DNA from: Burkholderiales bacterium
Lineage (GTDB): Bacteria; Pseudomonadota; Gammaproteobacteria; Burkholderiales; Burkholderiaceae_C
NCBI GenBank assembly: GCA_016223165.1
Contig: JACRPO010000009.1
Location: 248,001-312,000, forward strand
Direction: 5' to 3'
Length of the DNA stretch: 64,000 nt
Part shown: positions 17,332-26,156 of the stretch, piece by piece
Layout: the number at the start of each line of letters is the position of its first letter
Numbering within the stretch: the first letter of the stretch is position 1
Translations under genes and position numbers: made by a program
Notes under the pieces: generated by a model
Seen by the model: only the letters and a program-made list of their open reading frames with translations
Told to the model about the DNA's origin: nothing
Database searches by the model: none

Positions 17332-18687
17332 TCAGCGCTCGCCGCCGAGCCCATGGCGGGCGAGGAACGCCGCGAAGCGCGGGTCGTCGCGCGCCGCGTC
17401 CCATGAAGGGTCGGTGAGCGCGTAGATGGTGTTCGAGTCGCGTGTCGACGCGGCCTCCTCGAGCAGCGCCAGGGCCGCGTCGCGCTCGCCGCGGCACAGC
17501 TCGATGAGCGCGAGCTGGTAGGGGGAGACATAGAGCCCGGCAAAGCGCTCGCGCAGCCGCGCCAGCGTGTGCTGCACGCCGGCAAGGTCGCCGAGCTGCC
17601 CCTGCGCCAGCGCGACGCCGACGAGGCCGATCGGATGCTGCGGCGCCTTGGCGTCGAGGTGCCGGTAGCGCTCGAGCGCCGCTTCGCCGCGGCCACCGAA
17701 GAGGTCGAGCGCGCCGAGCATGTGCAGTGCCGGCAGGTGCGCGGGTGCGAGGTCGAGAATCGACTCGATCTCGCTGCCCGCCTCGGCATAGCGCCGCTCG
17801 GCCACGCGCAGCAATGCCATGTGCCAGCGTGCGTTGAGGTAGTGAGGGTCGAGCGCGCGCGCCAGCTGCAGCTCGCTTTCCGCGCGCGCGAAGTCGCCGG
17901 CCAGCAGCAGGTGCGCGCCGTAGCCCATGTGCGCGAAGGCCAGGCCCGGCGCCAGCTCGATGGCGCGCCGCAGGTGCCGGCGTGCGCCCGGCCAGTCGAA
18001 CTGGTAGCGGTGCAGCGTGGCGCCGAGCAGCGTCAGCGCCTCGGCGTTGAGCGGGTCGAGCTCGAGCGCGCGCTGCAGCGCCTCGGTCGCGTGGTCGACC
18101 CAGGGCAGCGGCGCCTCGTAGACCTCGGCCACCAGGTTCATCCAGGCGCGTGCTGCACCGAGGTGGGCACCGGCGTGTTCGCCGTCCTCGCGCAGGGCAG
18201 CCTCGAAGCGCTGCACCGCCTTGCGCAACGCCTCCTCGCCGCCCTCGCGCAGGAAGTGATAGCCGCGCTCCACGAGGTCGCTCGCGACGCGCGAGCGGGC
18301 ACTCGGCTGGTCCTCAGAACGCTTGAGCGTGGGCACGTAGCTGCCCACAGGCAGCTCGATGCGCAGCGGCGAGCTGCGCCCCTCGGTGTCGTAGTAGCGC
18401 TGCAGGCGCTGGCGCAGCCGCCGCACCTCGACACGCACGATCGAGTCGCGGCTCGGGTCGTAGGCATGCACCGCGCGCTCGAAGAGTTCGAGCGCGAGCA
18501 CCGATTCCTTCAGCGCCCGCGTATCGCCCGCCACCGTGCGCTCGACCAGGTGGCGCAGCATGCGCTGGTGCCGCGGTGAGGGCTTGAACGCCGCGCTGCC
18601 GGTGATGCGGCCGAGCTCGCGGTCGATCATCGCCCGCGAGATCGCTGCGGCAGCGCTGTCGCTGTCGATCAACGAGGGGTCGGCCAT
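17332..18687 (-). CDS. TPR-repeat protein with N-terminal winged-helix-like domain
   Basis: A 451-residue protein. Its first 120 residues follow a pattern seen in many soil-bacterial regulators: a segment such as HQRMLRHLVERTVAGD, then KESVLALELFERAV, YDPSRDSIVRVEVRRLRQRL and LPVGSYVP, which I read as a transcription-regulator-like winged helix. The remaining residues (about 130-440) are TPR helices (ALQRALELDPLNAEALTLLG and others). There is no membrane segment or signal peptide. ATG at 18687 is used. It precedes the monooxygenase gene by 30 bp. A regulatory or scaffolding role is likely; its target is not known. Confidence 0.7.
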   Translation of the reverse strand: MADPSLIDSDSAAAAISRAMIDRELGRITGSAAFKPSPRHQRMLRHLVERTVAGDTRALKESVLALELFERAVHAYDPSRDSIVRVEVRRLRQRLQRYYDTEGRSSPLRIELPVGSYVPTLKRSEDQPSARSRVASDLVERGYHFLREGGEEALRKAVQRFEAALREDGEHAGAHLGAARAWMNLVAEVYEAPLPWVDHATEALQRALELDPLNAEALTLLGATLHRYQFDWPGARRHLRRAIELAPGLAFAHMGYGAHLLLAGDFARAESELQLARALDPHYLNARWHMALLRVAERRYAEAGSEIESILDLAPAHLPALHMLGALDLFGGRGEAALERYRHLDAKAPQHPIGLVGVALAQGQLGDLAGVQHTLARLRERFAGLYVSPYQLALIELCRGERDAALALLEEAASTRDSNTIYALTDPSWDAARDDPRFAAFLARHGLGGER

Positions 18688-18868
18688 GCCCGCAGCACCA
18701 CCATGCCGGGCCAGCATAGCGGCGCCGCCGCGGGCGCGCCAGCCCGAGGGTGGGGATGGCGCGCGCGGCCTGGCTCGGGCGGCGAAGCGCCGGCCACGAA
18801 GGATCGGGCGGCGGGCGGGTCGGCATCGTCATCGGCACTCGATCCAGGGCTTCGCGTCGCCGCGGCCG

Positions 18869-21800
18869 CTACTTCACCGTCAGCGTGAAGTTCACGGTGT
18901 GCGACACCGTGCCGTCGCTCGCCGTGACCTGCACGGCGTAGGTGCCGGCCGGCGTGCCCGCGGGCGCAGGCGGCGGTGGCCCGCCGCCGCCACCCGGATC
19001 CCCGGCACCGCTTGCGCCGCCACCTCCGCCCCCGCCACAGGCGTGCAGGCCCAGCGCGGCCGCCGCGACCAGGCCCGCCCATACCCAACGGCGCAGCGCC
19101 GGCGCGCCTTCGCGGCGGCGACGCCACCGCGGCAGCGCGAGCCCGGCCATCAGCAGTACCGGTGGCATCCCCGCGAAGACCAGCGCGCCGGCCAGCGCCG
19201 CGGTGCGCGCCGTCGTGCTGACAGTGAGCGTCGTGCCGGCCGCCCCCGCGCCCACCGTGACGCTTTGCGGCGCGAACGCGCACGCCGCCGCGGCAGGCAG
19301 GCCGCTGCAGCTGAACGACACCGTGCCGGTGAAGCCACCGCTCGGGTTGAGCGTGAGCGTGGTGGTGGCCGACTGGCCGGCCGTCACGCTGGCCCCCACA
19401 TCGGCCGCGGCGACGCTGAAGTCGCGCGGCGGCGCGGCAGCCGCCGGCACGCTCAGCAAGAGCGTGCTGCCTGCGATCACGTCGGGCTTGCCGTCGCCGT
19501 TGAGGTCCATCGCCTTGGCCGCGCCGCCCACCGGCAGCAGGATCGAGCGGCTCGGTCCCGGCGAGCTCGCCGAGCCCGTGGACTGCAGGCTGCCGTCGCC
19601 GTTGCCGAGCAGGATGCCGCTCTTGCCGCTGAACGGATCGAGGAGGACCACGTCGAGCTTGCCGTCGCCGTCGAAGTCGGCCACCGCGAGCTGCTGCTGG
19701 CTGCCGAGGTACTGGCCGCCGTAGGCCATGAGGATCGGCGCCTTGAAGCTGCCGTCGCCCCGGCCCGGCACCACTGCCACCTGCAGGCTGGCGCTGCCCG
19801 TGCCGCCGAGCGCGACGAGGTCGCCGATGCCGTCGCCGTCCATGTCGGCCACGACGATGGGGGCGGGCAGGCTGTCGCCGGCCGAACGCACGATCTGCTC
19901 GGGGCCGGCCACATCGACCGGCGTTGCGAAGCTGCCGTCGCCGGCGCCCAGCGCGACCTGCATCTTCGAGACGAAACCGCCGAAGGTGGCGACGGTGGCA
20001 GTCTGGGTGGCGAAGATCAGGTCGGCGCGGCCGTCGCGGTTCAGGTCGGCCACCTGCTGCACCTGCGAGGCGAGGAAGAAGGCGGTGTTCGCGGGCCCGC
20101 TGTGGAAGACGATGGTCCTCGGCGCCTGGAAGCTGCCGTCGCCATTGCCCAGCTGCACCGCGGTGCCGACGCTGAGCGTGTCGGCGAAGAACGCGGTGGT
20201 GCGGTAGGCGTACACGAGGTCGCCTTTGCCGTCGCCGTTGACATCGGCCACGAGCAGGTTGCTCGCGATCAACCCATAGTCGAAGTCCCCGGGAGGCGCG
20301 AAGTTCGGCGCAGGCACGAAGGTCGGCGCGGCAAAGCCGCCGCCGCCGTCGCCGAGCGCGACGAGCAGGCCGGGCGAGTAGAACTCGCCCGGGCTGTTGC
20401 GCGCCACGAAGTCCTTGCCGAAGAAGAGCAGGTCGGCCTTGCCGTCGCCGTTGACGTCGGCGAGCGCGAACGACTCGATTTCGCGCACCGTGAACGACTC
20501 GCCGCTGCCGAGCGTGATCGTCGCCACCGGCAAGGTGGCGCGGGCCGTGAAGCCGCCCCGGCCATCGCCGAGGTAGGCGGTGAACGAGACATCGGCATTG
20601 ACGCCGACCGCGTCGGGCACGGCGTCGCCGTTCAGGTCGACGAGATTGCGGCCGGTGTGCACGAACGGCAGCGAAGGCGCGCCGCGGAAGCTGCCGTCGC
20701 CGTTGCCCATCAGCGCGTAGGCCTGCGCGACATCGAACTGGTCGCCGCCGAAGGTGCCTCCATTGGCCAGGCCGACGTAGAGATCGACGTTGCCGTCGCC
20801 GTCCAGGTCGGTGGCGCTCAGGTAGCCGACGCTGTCGTTGGACGCGTAGGCCCGGCCGGCGGTGAACGTGCCGTCGCCGCGGCCGGCGATGATGCGGATG
20901 GTCGCGCCGTCGCTCACGGCGACGTCGAGCTTGCCGTCGCGGTCGAAGTCGGCCGCGGCGAGGTTGGGGCCGGCGCTGGAGGTGGCCGGGCGCGGCGCGA
21001 AGGCCGTCGCGCCCTCGGTGAAGCGGCCGCTGCCGTCGTTGAGCAGCACGATGCCGTTGGAGCCGACGATGTCCTGGCGGCCCAGGCCGCGGAAGTCGCC
21101 GGCGACGAGGTTGGCGATGCGCTGCGTGCCCACGGTGCCGCGCGGCGTGCCGACGTTGAACGACTGCGCGGCGTCGAAGCTGCCGTCGCCGCGGCCGGTG
21201 AGCACCGAGACGATCTCCTGGTTCGCCGCGTCGACGGTGGCGACGACCACGTCGACCTTGCCGTCGCCGTTGAAGTCGGCCATCACCGCCGCCTCGGCCT
21301 GCCGGCCGGGCAGCGCAATGCTGCGCGCCGCGCCGACGCTGCCGTCGTGCCGGGCGAGCCAGACGGTGATCGATGCGGCCGCCAGGTCGAGGCCGACGAC
21401 GTCGGCCAGCCCGTCGCCGTCGAGGTCGCCGGCGGCGATGGCGTGCACGTCGGGCTGCGCGAGGTCGATGGCGAACGAGTGCAGCGTCTGCGTGGCCGGG
21501 TCGAGGGTGGCGAGGTAGAGCGCATCGGTCCCGGCCAGCCGGTCGTAGCCGGCCGCCGCGAACATGTCCCAGCCCTGGTTGGTGCGACCGAGGAAGAAGC
21601 CGCGCCGCGAGCCGACGCCCAGCGTCGGCGAAGCGCAGCCGCCCGTGAAGCGGCCGGCCGCGGTGGCCAGCCCCGCCCGCGCGTGCAGCTGATCCTGGTA
21701 GTTGGCCGTGGCGCCGAGCAGCTGGATGGTCAGGCTCGGCAGGTTGACCGCGTACGAGCCGTATTGGTAGCGCAAGGAGCAGTCGGGCTGGCGCTGCAGC

Positions 21801-22192
21801 ACCACGCCCAGGCCGGCCTCGCTGCTGATGAGCGTGCGGTTGCCGTCGAAGTCGGCCACTGCGGGCGTGCTCGCGGCCGGCGCCTGCAGCAGCTTCGCCG
21901 TCATCGCCTTGGCCGTGCGCCGCGCGAACATCGCCAGCCGGTCGAGGCGGGCGGCGAACGACAGCTGGCGCCACTTCGGGTGCGCGCGCGCCTGCCGCGC
22001 CCGCTCGATGGCGAGGCGCTGCTCGATCGTGTACGCCGGGCTCGCACGCGCCGCCGCATCGATCGCGCCGGGTGCCGAGGCATCGGTGCCGGCCAGCGCC
22101 AGCGGCGCGCCGATCACGAGCGCCGCCAGGGCCCGTCGAGTCCGCTTCGCCCACCTGCGGGTCACGAAGGCTGTGCATCGATCCATTGACAT
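18869..22192 (-). CDS. Large exported FG-GAP/VCBS-repeat protein
   Basis: A predicted secreted or surface beta-propeller protein of 1107 residues. After a signal peptide (about 1-35) and a charged helical region, about a dozen calcium-binding-type motifs recur every 50-65 residues (ADFDGDGKLDV, TDLDGDGNVDL, ADVNGDGKADL, MDLNGDGKPDV), the signature of FG-GAP/VCBS integrin-like propellers. Then come an Ig-like segment (about 950-1005), a hydrophobic helix with an Arg cluster, a second hydrophobic helix ending in LHAC (Cys1052), poly-Gly, poly-Pro and a short beta-rich tail. Two nearby ATGs exist (22192, 22186); the second has better spacing from GGGGGAG. Adhesion or matrix binding is likely but unproven. 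Confidence 0.85.
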   Translation of the reverse strand: MSMDRCTAFVTRRWAKRTRRALAALVIGAPLALAGTDASAPGAIDAAARASPAYTIEQRLAIERARQARAHPKWRQLSFAARLDRLAMFARRTAKAMTAKLLQAPAASTPAVADFDGNRTLISSEAGLGVVLQRQPDCSLRYQYGSYAVNLPSLTIQLLGATANYQDQLHARAGLATAAGRFTGGCASPTLGVGSRRGFFLGRTNQGWDMFAAAGYDRLAGTDALYLATLDPATQTLHSFAIDLAQPDVHAIAAGDLDGDGLADVVGLDLAAASITVWLARHDGSVGAARSIALPGRQAEAAVMADFNGDGKVDVVVATVDAANQEIVSVLTGRGDGSFDAAQSFNVGTPRGTVGTQRIANLVAGDFRGLGRQDIVGSNGIVLLNDGSGRFTEGATAFAPRPATSSAGPNLAAADFDRDGKLDVAVSDGATIRIIAGRGDGTFTAGRAYASNDSVGYLSATDLDGDGNVDLYVGLANGGTFGGDQFDVAQAYALMGNGDGSFRGAPSLPFVHTGRNLVDLNGDAVPDAVGVNADVSFTAYLGDGRGGFTARATLPVATITLGSGESFTVREIESFALADVNGDGKADLLFFGKDFVARNSPGEFYSPGLLVALGDGGGGFAAPTFVPAPNFAPPGDFDYGLIASNLLVADVNGDGKGDLVYAYRTTAFFADTLSVGTAVQLGNGDGSFQAPRTIVFHSGPANTAFFLASQVQQVADLNRDGRADLIFATQTATVATFGGFVSKMQVALGAGDGSFATPVDVAGPEQIVRSAGDSLPAPIVVADMDGDGIGDLVALGGTGSASLQVAVVPGRGDGSFKAPILMAYGGQYLGSQQQLAVADFDGDGKLDVVLLDPFSGKSGILLGNGDGSLQSTGSASSPGPSRSILLPVGGAAKAMDLNGDGKPDVIAGSTLLLSVPAAAAPPRDFSVAAADVGASVTAGQSATTTLTLNPSGGFTGTVSFSCSGLPAAAACAFAPQSVTVGAGAAGTTLTVSTTARTAALAGALVFAGMPPVLLMAGLALPRWRRRREGAPALRRWVWAGLVAAAALGLHACGGGGGGGASGAGDPGGGGGPPPPAPAGTPAGTYAVQVTASDGTVSHTVNFTLTVK

Positions 22193-22260
22193 CGCTCCCC
22201 CTGTTCATCCGCTTGCAGATGAGCCTAGGCAGCGCCTCGCGCGCCGGCAAGCGCGGCCAC

Positions 22261-22344
22261 GTGACATGGGCGTGACATGGGCATGTCGTGGGCACGACGA
22301 GGGCATGTCGTGGGCACGACGAGGGCATGTCGTGGGCACGACGT
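22261..22344. repeat. 22-bp tandem repeat, three copies
   Basis: Three consecutive 22-base units (22279-22300, 22301-22322, 22323-22344) of GGGCATGTCGTGGGCACGAC plus GA are identical except for the last base. They are preceded by two shorter related units (GTGACATGGGC, 22261-22280). Each unit contains an inverted pair (GTCGTG / CACGAC). The block lies in the 317-bp gap between the divergent FG-GAP and acyl-CoA synthetase genes, so it could hold regulator sites. The rest of the gap (22345-22509) shows nothing else recognisable. Confidence 0.85.
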
Positions 22345-22509
22345 GGGGATGACACGTGCGTGGGGCGTGCCCATCCCCCATCCCGAAAGCGCTTGCGCCC
22401 GGTCATGGCAGGCCCATCCCGAACGCATAGACTGGCCCGGATCCTGCATCGTGTGTGCTGCACCCTGCGCCCTGCGGCGCGAGCCCTGCGCCGCCATCAA
22501 GGACCTTCC

Positions 22510-25263
22510 GTGAGCATTCGCAATCTCGACGACCTGTTCGACCCGTCCTCGGTGGCGGTGATCGGCGCCTCCACGCGCGAAGGCAGTGTGGGCTACACGG
22601 TGTGGCGCAACATCCGCAGCGGCACCTTCGCCGGCCCGATCTGGGCCGTCAACGCGGGCCATGGCAGCGTGCAAGGCGACAAGGCCTACGCGAGCGTCGC
22701 CGACCTGCCCGGCGTGCCGGCGCTGGCCGTCATCTGCACGCCGCCGGCCACGGTGCCGGGTCTCATCGCCGAGCTCGGCGCGCGCGGCACGCGCGCCGCC
22801 GTGGTGCTCACCGCCGGCCTCACGGCCGAGCAGCGCCAGGCGATGCTCGAGTCGGCACGCACGCACGTGCTGCGCATCCTCGGCCCCAACTGCCTCGGCC
22901 TGCTCTCGCCGCCGGCCGGGCTGAATGCGAGCTTCGCGCCCGACCCTCTGTCGTCGGCGCATGTGGCTGCCGGCTCGCTCGCCTTCGTGTCGCAAAGCGG
23001 CGCGCTCGCCACCGCCATGCTCGACTGGGCGCGCGCGCGCGGCATCGGCTTCTCGCGCGTGGTGTCGCTCGGCGAAGGCGCCGATGTCGACTTCGGCGAC
23101 ATGCTCGACTGGCTGGCCAGCGACGCCAAGACGCGCGCCGTGCTGATATACGCCGAGTCGCTCTCACCGGCCCAGGGAGCGGCGCGCAAGTTCATGAGCG
23201 CGGCGCGCGCGGCGGCGCGCAACAAGCCGGTGCTGATGGTGAAGGCCGGCCGCAGCAGCGAGGGCCAGCGTGCCGCCGCCTCGCACACCGGGGCGCTCGC
23301 CGGCAGCGACCTCGTCATCGAGGCCGCCATCCGCCGCGCCGGCATGCTGCGCGTCGACACGCTGCAGGACCTGTTCGTCGCCGCCGAGACGCTGACGCGC
23401 TTCCGGCCGGCGGTGCGCGGCGCCGACGCCGAGGCGCTGGCGCGGCTCACGCTCGTCACCAACGGCGGCGGCGCCGGCGTGCTCGCCGCCGATGCCGCCG
23501 CCAGGCTCGGGCTCGAGCTGGCGACGCTGTCGCCCGAGCTCGTCGCCGCGCTCGACGCCGGGCTGCCCGCCAACTGGTCGCGCGGCAACCCGGTGGACAT
23601 CATCGGCGACGCGCCGGTCGAGCGTTATGTGCACACGCTGCGCACGCTGCTCGCCGCGCCCGCGGCGGGCAAGGTGCTCTTCATGCACGCGCCGACCGCC
23701 ATCGTGCCGGCGCGCGACATCGCCGCGGCGCTGGTGCCGGTGCTGAAGGAGTTCCCGGGCCGGCTGGCCAGCTGCTGGCTCGGCGCCGGCGCGGTGGCCG
23801 AGGCGCGCGCCCTCTTCATCGAGGCCGGCGTGCCGGTGTACGACACGCCCGAGCAGGCCGTGCAGGCGCTGACGATGCTCGTCAACTACCGGCGCAACCA
23901 GGAGCAGCTGCTCGAGGCACCTGCGGATGCGCCACCGCCCGCGCTGCCGGACGACCACGAACGCGCCGCACCGGGCGTGCGCGAACTCGTCGACGCCGCG
24001 CTCGCCGCCGGCCGCGAGTGGCTCACCGAGCCCGAGGCCAAGCAGCTGCTCGCCGCCTGCGGCGTGCCGGTGGTGCCCACGCGCACGGTGATCGCCTCGC
24101 CGATCGCCGCCGTCGCCGCCGCCACCGCGCTCGGCTTCCCGGTGGTGCTGAAGCTCCTGGCGCCCGAGATCACGCACAAGAGCGACGTCGGCGGCGTCAT
24201 GCTCGACCTCGGTTCGCCGGCCGAAGTGGCCGACGCGGCGACGCGCATGCTCGAGCGTGTCGCGGCGCGCCGGCCCGATGCGCACATCGAAGGCTTCACG
24301 CTGCAGCCGATGGTGCGCCGGCGGCGTGCGCTGGAGCTCATCGCCGGCACGCACATCGACCCGCTCTTCGGCCCCGTCATCCTCTTCGGCGCCGGCGGCA
24401 CGCGCGTCGAGGTGGTGGCCGACCGCGCCGTCGGCCTGCCGCCGCTGAACGAGCCGCTGGCGCGCGCGCTCGTCGCGCGCACGCAGGTCGCCAAGCTGCT
24501 CGCCGGCTGGCGCGACGTGCCGCCGGCCGACATGGCCGCGCTGCACGGCGTGCTCATCGCGCTGTCGCGCCTGATGGCCGAGGAGCCGCGCATCAGCGAG
24601 CTCGACATCAACCCGCTGCTCGCCGACGCCGACGGCGTGATCGCCCTCGATGCGCGCGTGCGCGTCAGCGCCGCGGCCCCCGGCGGCGAGGCGCGCTTCG
24701 CGATCCGCCCCTACCCGGCCGAGCTCACCGAGTCGTACGTGTGGGAGACGCCGGCCGGCCCGCGCACCGTGACGCTGCGCCCCATCCGCCCCGAGGACGA
24801 GGTGCGCCACCGCGACCTGCTCGAGCGCACCAGCGCCGAGGACATCCGCATGCGCATCTTCTACTCGCGCCGCACGATCGAGCGCAGCGAGCTCGCGCGG
24901 CTGACGCAGATCGACTACGAGCGCGAGATGGCCTTCGTGGCCACGGCGCCCATGCCCGCCGGCGAGGGCCCGGGCGGCGGCGACGAGGAGACGCTGGCCG
25001 TCGTGCGCACCGTCACCGACCCCAACAACCACGAGGCCGAGTTCGGCATCCTCGTGAGGAGCGACCTGCAGGGCGCGCGCCTCGGGCAGCGCCTGCTCAC
25101 GAAGATGATTCACTACCAGCGCAGCCGCGGCACCAAGCGCCTCGTCGCCACCGTGCTGCGCGAGAACACGCGCATGCTGGCGCTGGCCAAGGAGCTCGGC
25201 ATGGTGTCCGACTCGCAGCAGGTGGAGCCCGGGACCGTGCGGGTCGTGCTCGAGTTGAACTGA
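22510..25263 (+). CDS. Acyl-CoA synthetase (NDP-forming)-like / GNAT acetyltransferase fusion (Pat-like)
   Basis: A 917-residue cytoplasmic protein in the layout of bacterial protein lysine acetyltransferases such as E. coli PatZ. Residues 1-460 are CoA-binding and succinyl-CoA-ligase-like domains (start FDPSSVAVIGAS), 480-700 an ATP-grasp-like domain (FPVVLKLLAPEITHKSDVGG), and about 755-917 a GNAT domain with the acetyl-CoA loop FGILVRSDLQGARLGQRLL. Such proteins acetylate enzymes such as acetyl-CoA synthetase in response to energy state. The start is the GTG at 22510, with AAGGA upstream; the frame extends further upstream but runs into the tandem repeats. It is not next to acs here, so its target is inferred. 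Confidence 0.85.
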   Translation: MSIRNLDDLFDPSSVAVIGASTREGSVGYTVWRNIRSGTFAGPIWAVNAGHGSVQGDKAYASVADLPGVPALAVICTPPATVPGLIAELGARGTRAAVVLTAGLTAEQRQAMLESARTHVLRILGPNCLGLLSPPAGLNASFAPDPLSSAHVAAGSLAFVSQSGALATAMLDWARARGIGFSRVVSLGEGADVDFGDMLDWLASDAKTRAVLIYAESLSPAQGAARKFMSAARAAARNKPVLMVKAGRSSEGQRAAASHTGALAGSDLVIEAAIRRAGMLRVDTLQDLFVAAETLTRFRPAVRGADAEALARLTLVTNGGGAGVLAADAAARLGLELATLSPELVAALDAGLPANWSRGNPVDIIGDAPVERYVHTLRTLLAAPAAGKVLFMHAPTAIVPARDIAAALVPVLKEFPGRLASCWLGAGAVAEARALFIEAGVPVYDTPEQAVQALTMLVNYRRNQEQLLEAPADAPPPALPDDHERAAPGVRELVDAALAAGREWLTEPEAKQLLAACGVPVVPTRTVIASPIAAVAAATALGFPVVLKLLAPEITHKSDVGGVMLDLGSPAEVADAATRMLERVAARRPDAHIEGFTLQPMVRRRRALELIAGTHIDPLFGPVILFGAGGTRVEVVADRAVGLPPLNEPLARALVARTQVAKLLAGWRDVPPADMAALHGVLIALSRLMAEEPRISELDINPLLADADGVIALDARVRVSAAAPGGEARFAIRPYPAELTESYVWETPAGPRTVTLRPIRPEDEVRHRDLLERTSAEDIRMRIFYSRRTIERSELARLTQIDYEREMAFVATAPMPAGEGPGGGDEETLAVVRTVTDPNNHEAEFGILVRSDLQGARLGQRLLTKMIHYQRSRGTKRLVATVLRENTRMLALAKELGMVSDSQQVEPGTVRVVLELN

Positions 25264-25423
25264 GAGGTTGAGAGTCTTTCGATCATGCCCGCTCATCACG
25301 CCAGAAGGCGCCCGCTCGTCGTTGCAAATGTTCGCCATAGCCCTCGCTATGGCTCGCATTTGCGCCTAGATCGGACACCTTCTGGCGCGCTGCTCGGGCA
25401 CGCTCGAAAAACTCTCAACCTCT
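25263..25423. repeat. 161-bp interrupted palindrome after the acetyltransferase gene
   Basis: The outer arms (25263-25291 and 25395-25423) match at 26 of 29 bases (core AGAGGTTGAGAGT / ACTCTCAACCTCT). Inner segments also pair: CGCCAGAAGG with CCTTCTGGCG, GCAAATG with CATTTGC, and GCCATAGC with GCTATGGC around a 4-base CCTC loop (25342-25345). The arms begin at the last base of the stop codon. The structure could be a strong bidirectional terminator, since the next gene is convergent, or a dispersed REP/MITE-like element. Confidence 0.85.
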
Positions 25424-25478
25424 GAGCCTTCGTCGGGCGCCGCGCCGCTGTCCTGGCAGGCGCGCGGCCCGGAGGCGG

Positions 25479-25928
25479 TCAGTCCTGCTGCGGCGGCTCG
25501 AGCGCCTCGAGATCCGCCAGATCCTTCAGCCGGCCGCTGGCGCGCTTGTTGGCCTTGAAGTCTTCGAGTCCGATCAGTTGCAGCTCGGTGCCTTCCAGCA
25601 CCACCTGAAGACGACGAGGCCAGCACTCGGCGAAGTTGACGCCGTCGATCTGCGTCAGCAGGTCGATGCGGTTGGGGGGGCGGCCGAGTTGAATCACCGA
25701 GTCGCCGCCGAAATCCTCTCGCCGCAGGCCCAGGGAGCCAAAGCCGAAGGCGGCCAGCGCCGCGAGCAGACGCTCGATGTTGGCCGCCTCCGGCGCGATC
25801 CAGAAGTCGATATCGCCGGTGTAGCGCGGGTGCCCATGCGCCGCCAGCGCATAGCCGCCGACGAGAAGGTACTCAACGCCGTGCGCGTGGAGCAACTCGG
25901 CAAACTCTTTGAAGTCGCGATTGAGCAT
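25479..25928 (-). CDS. Nucleotidyltransferase-fold protein (MNT/AbiEii-like)
   Basis: A 149-residue protein of the minimal nucleotidyltransferase superfamily. The motif EYLLVGGYALAAHGHPRYTGDIDFWI contains GG and the paired acidic residues DxD (Asp-Ile-Asp) that bind metal. The rest (NRIDLLTQIDGVNFAE; EDFKANKRASGRLKDLADLEAL) is the usual helical end. Relatives occur as single genes and as partners in toxin-antitoxin or abortive-infection pairs. ATG at 25928 is used; it overlaps by 56 bases the end of a small gene on the same strand, with which it is probably coexpressed. Confidence 0.75.
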   Translation of the reverse strand: MLNRDFKEFAELLHAHGVEYLLVGGYALAAHGHPRYTGDIDFWIAPEAANIERLLAALAAFGFGSLGLRREDFGGDSVIQLGRPPNRIDLLTQIDGVNFAECWPRRLQVVLEGTELQLIGLEDFKANKRASGRLKDLADLEALEPPQQD

Positions 25929-26070
25929 CCGAGGGCGCAGCGGCGTCGATGGCCTGCGCACGCAAGGTCTCCAGCGCGGCAAGGCGTGCCTCGACGGGCT
26001 GGGACAACCAGAACTCGAGATCGGCTCGCAGCTGAGTGCTCCTGCGGGTCACGACCAGGGTGCGTTCCAT
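25873..26070 (-). CDS. Small protein paired with the nucleotidyltransferase
   Basis: A 65-residue basic protein (starts MERTLVVTRRS, ends RLQRVCRVAPRARR). I recognise it as a common small companion of MNT-like nucleotidyltransferases: an N-terminal strand, a helix (FWLSQPVEARLAALETLR), and a conserved RLQRV end. It overlaps the nucleotidyltransferase start by 56 bases, so the two are translationally linked. An antitoxin-like or stabilising role is possible, but no family with known activity can be named. Confidence 0.6.
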   Translation of the reverse strand: MERTLVVTRRSTQLRADLEFWLSQPVEARLAALETLRAQAIDAAAPSDAQSRLQRVCRVAPRARR

Positions 26071-26121
26071 GCCGCGGATTGTCTCGCGGATTGGCGCGCA
26101 ATCGCGTGCGTCGGTACGAGC

Positions 26122-26138
26122 GCCCGGCCCGCCCGGGC
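26122..26138 (-). terminator. Possible weak terminator after the SulP gene
   Basis: A 6-bp stem (GCCCGG / CCGGGC) with a 5-base loop follows the SulP transporter stop by about 20 bases in the leftward direction. It is short and has no U-tract. A 10-base repeat (ATGCTCAGCC at 26140-26149 and 26153-26162) lies between it and the stop. Confidence 0.3.
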
Positions 26139-26156
26139 CATGCTCAGCCTCGATGC

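Noticed and set aside
18536-22189. Very long open frame on the + strand opposite the FG-GAP gene
   Set aside because: Its product is Arg/Ala/Val/Glu-rich without domains and mirrors the codon pattern of the leftward gene, which has clear repeats and a signal peptide. Such antisense frames are expected at this GC content.
22261-22344. CRISPR array
   Set aside because: The units are tandem without spacers and only three in number.
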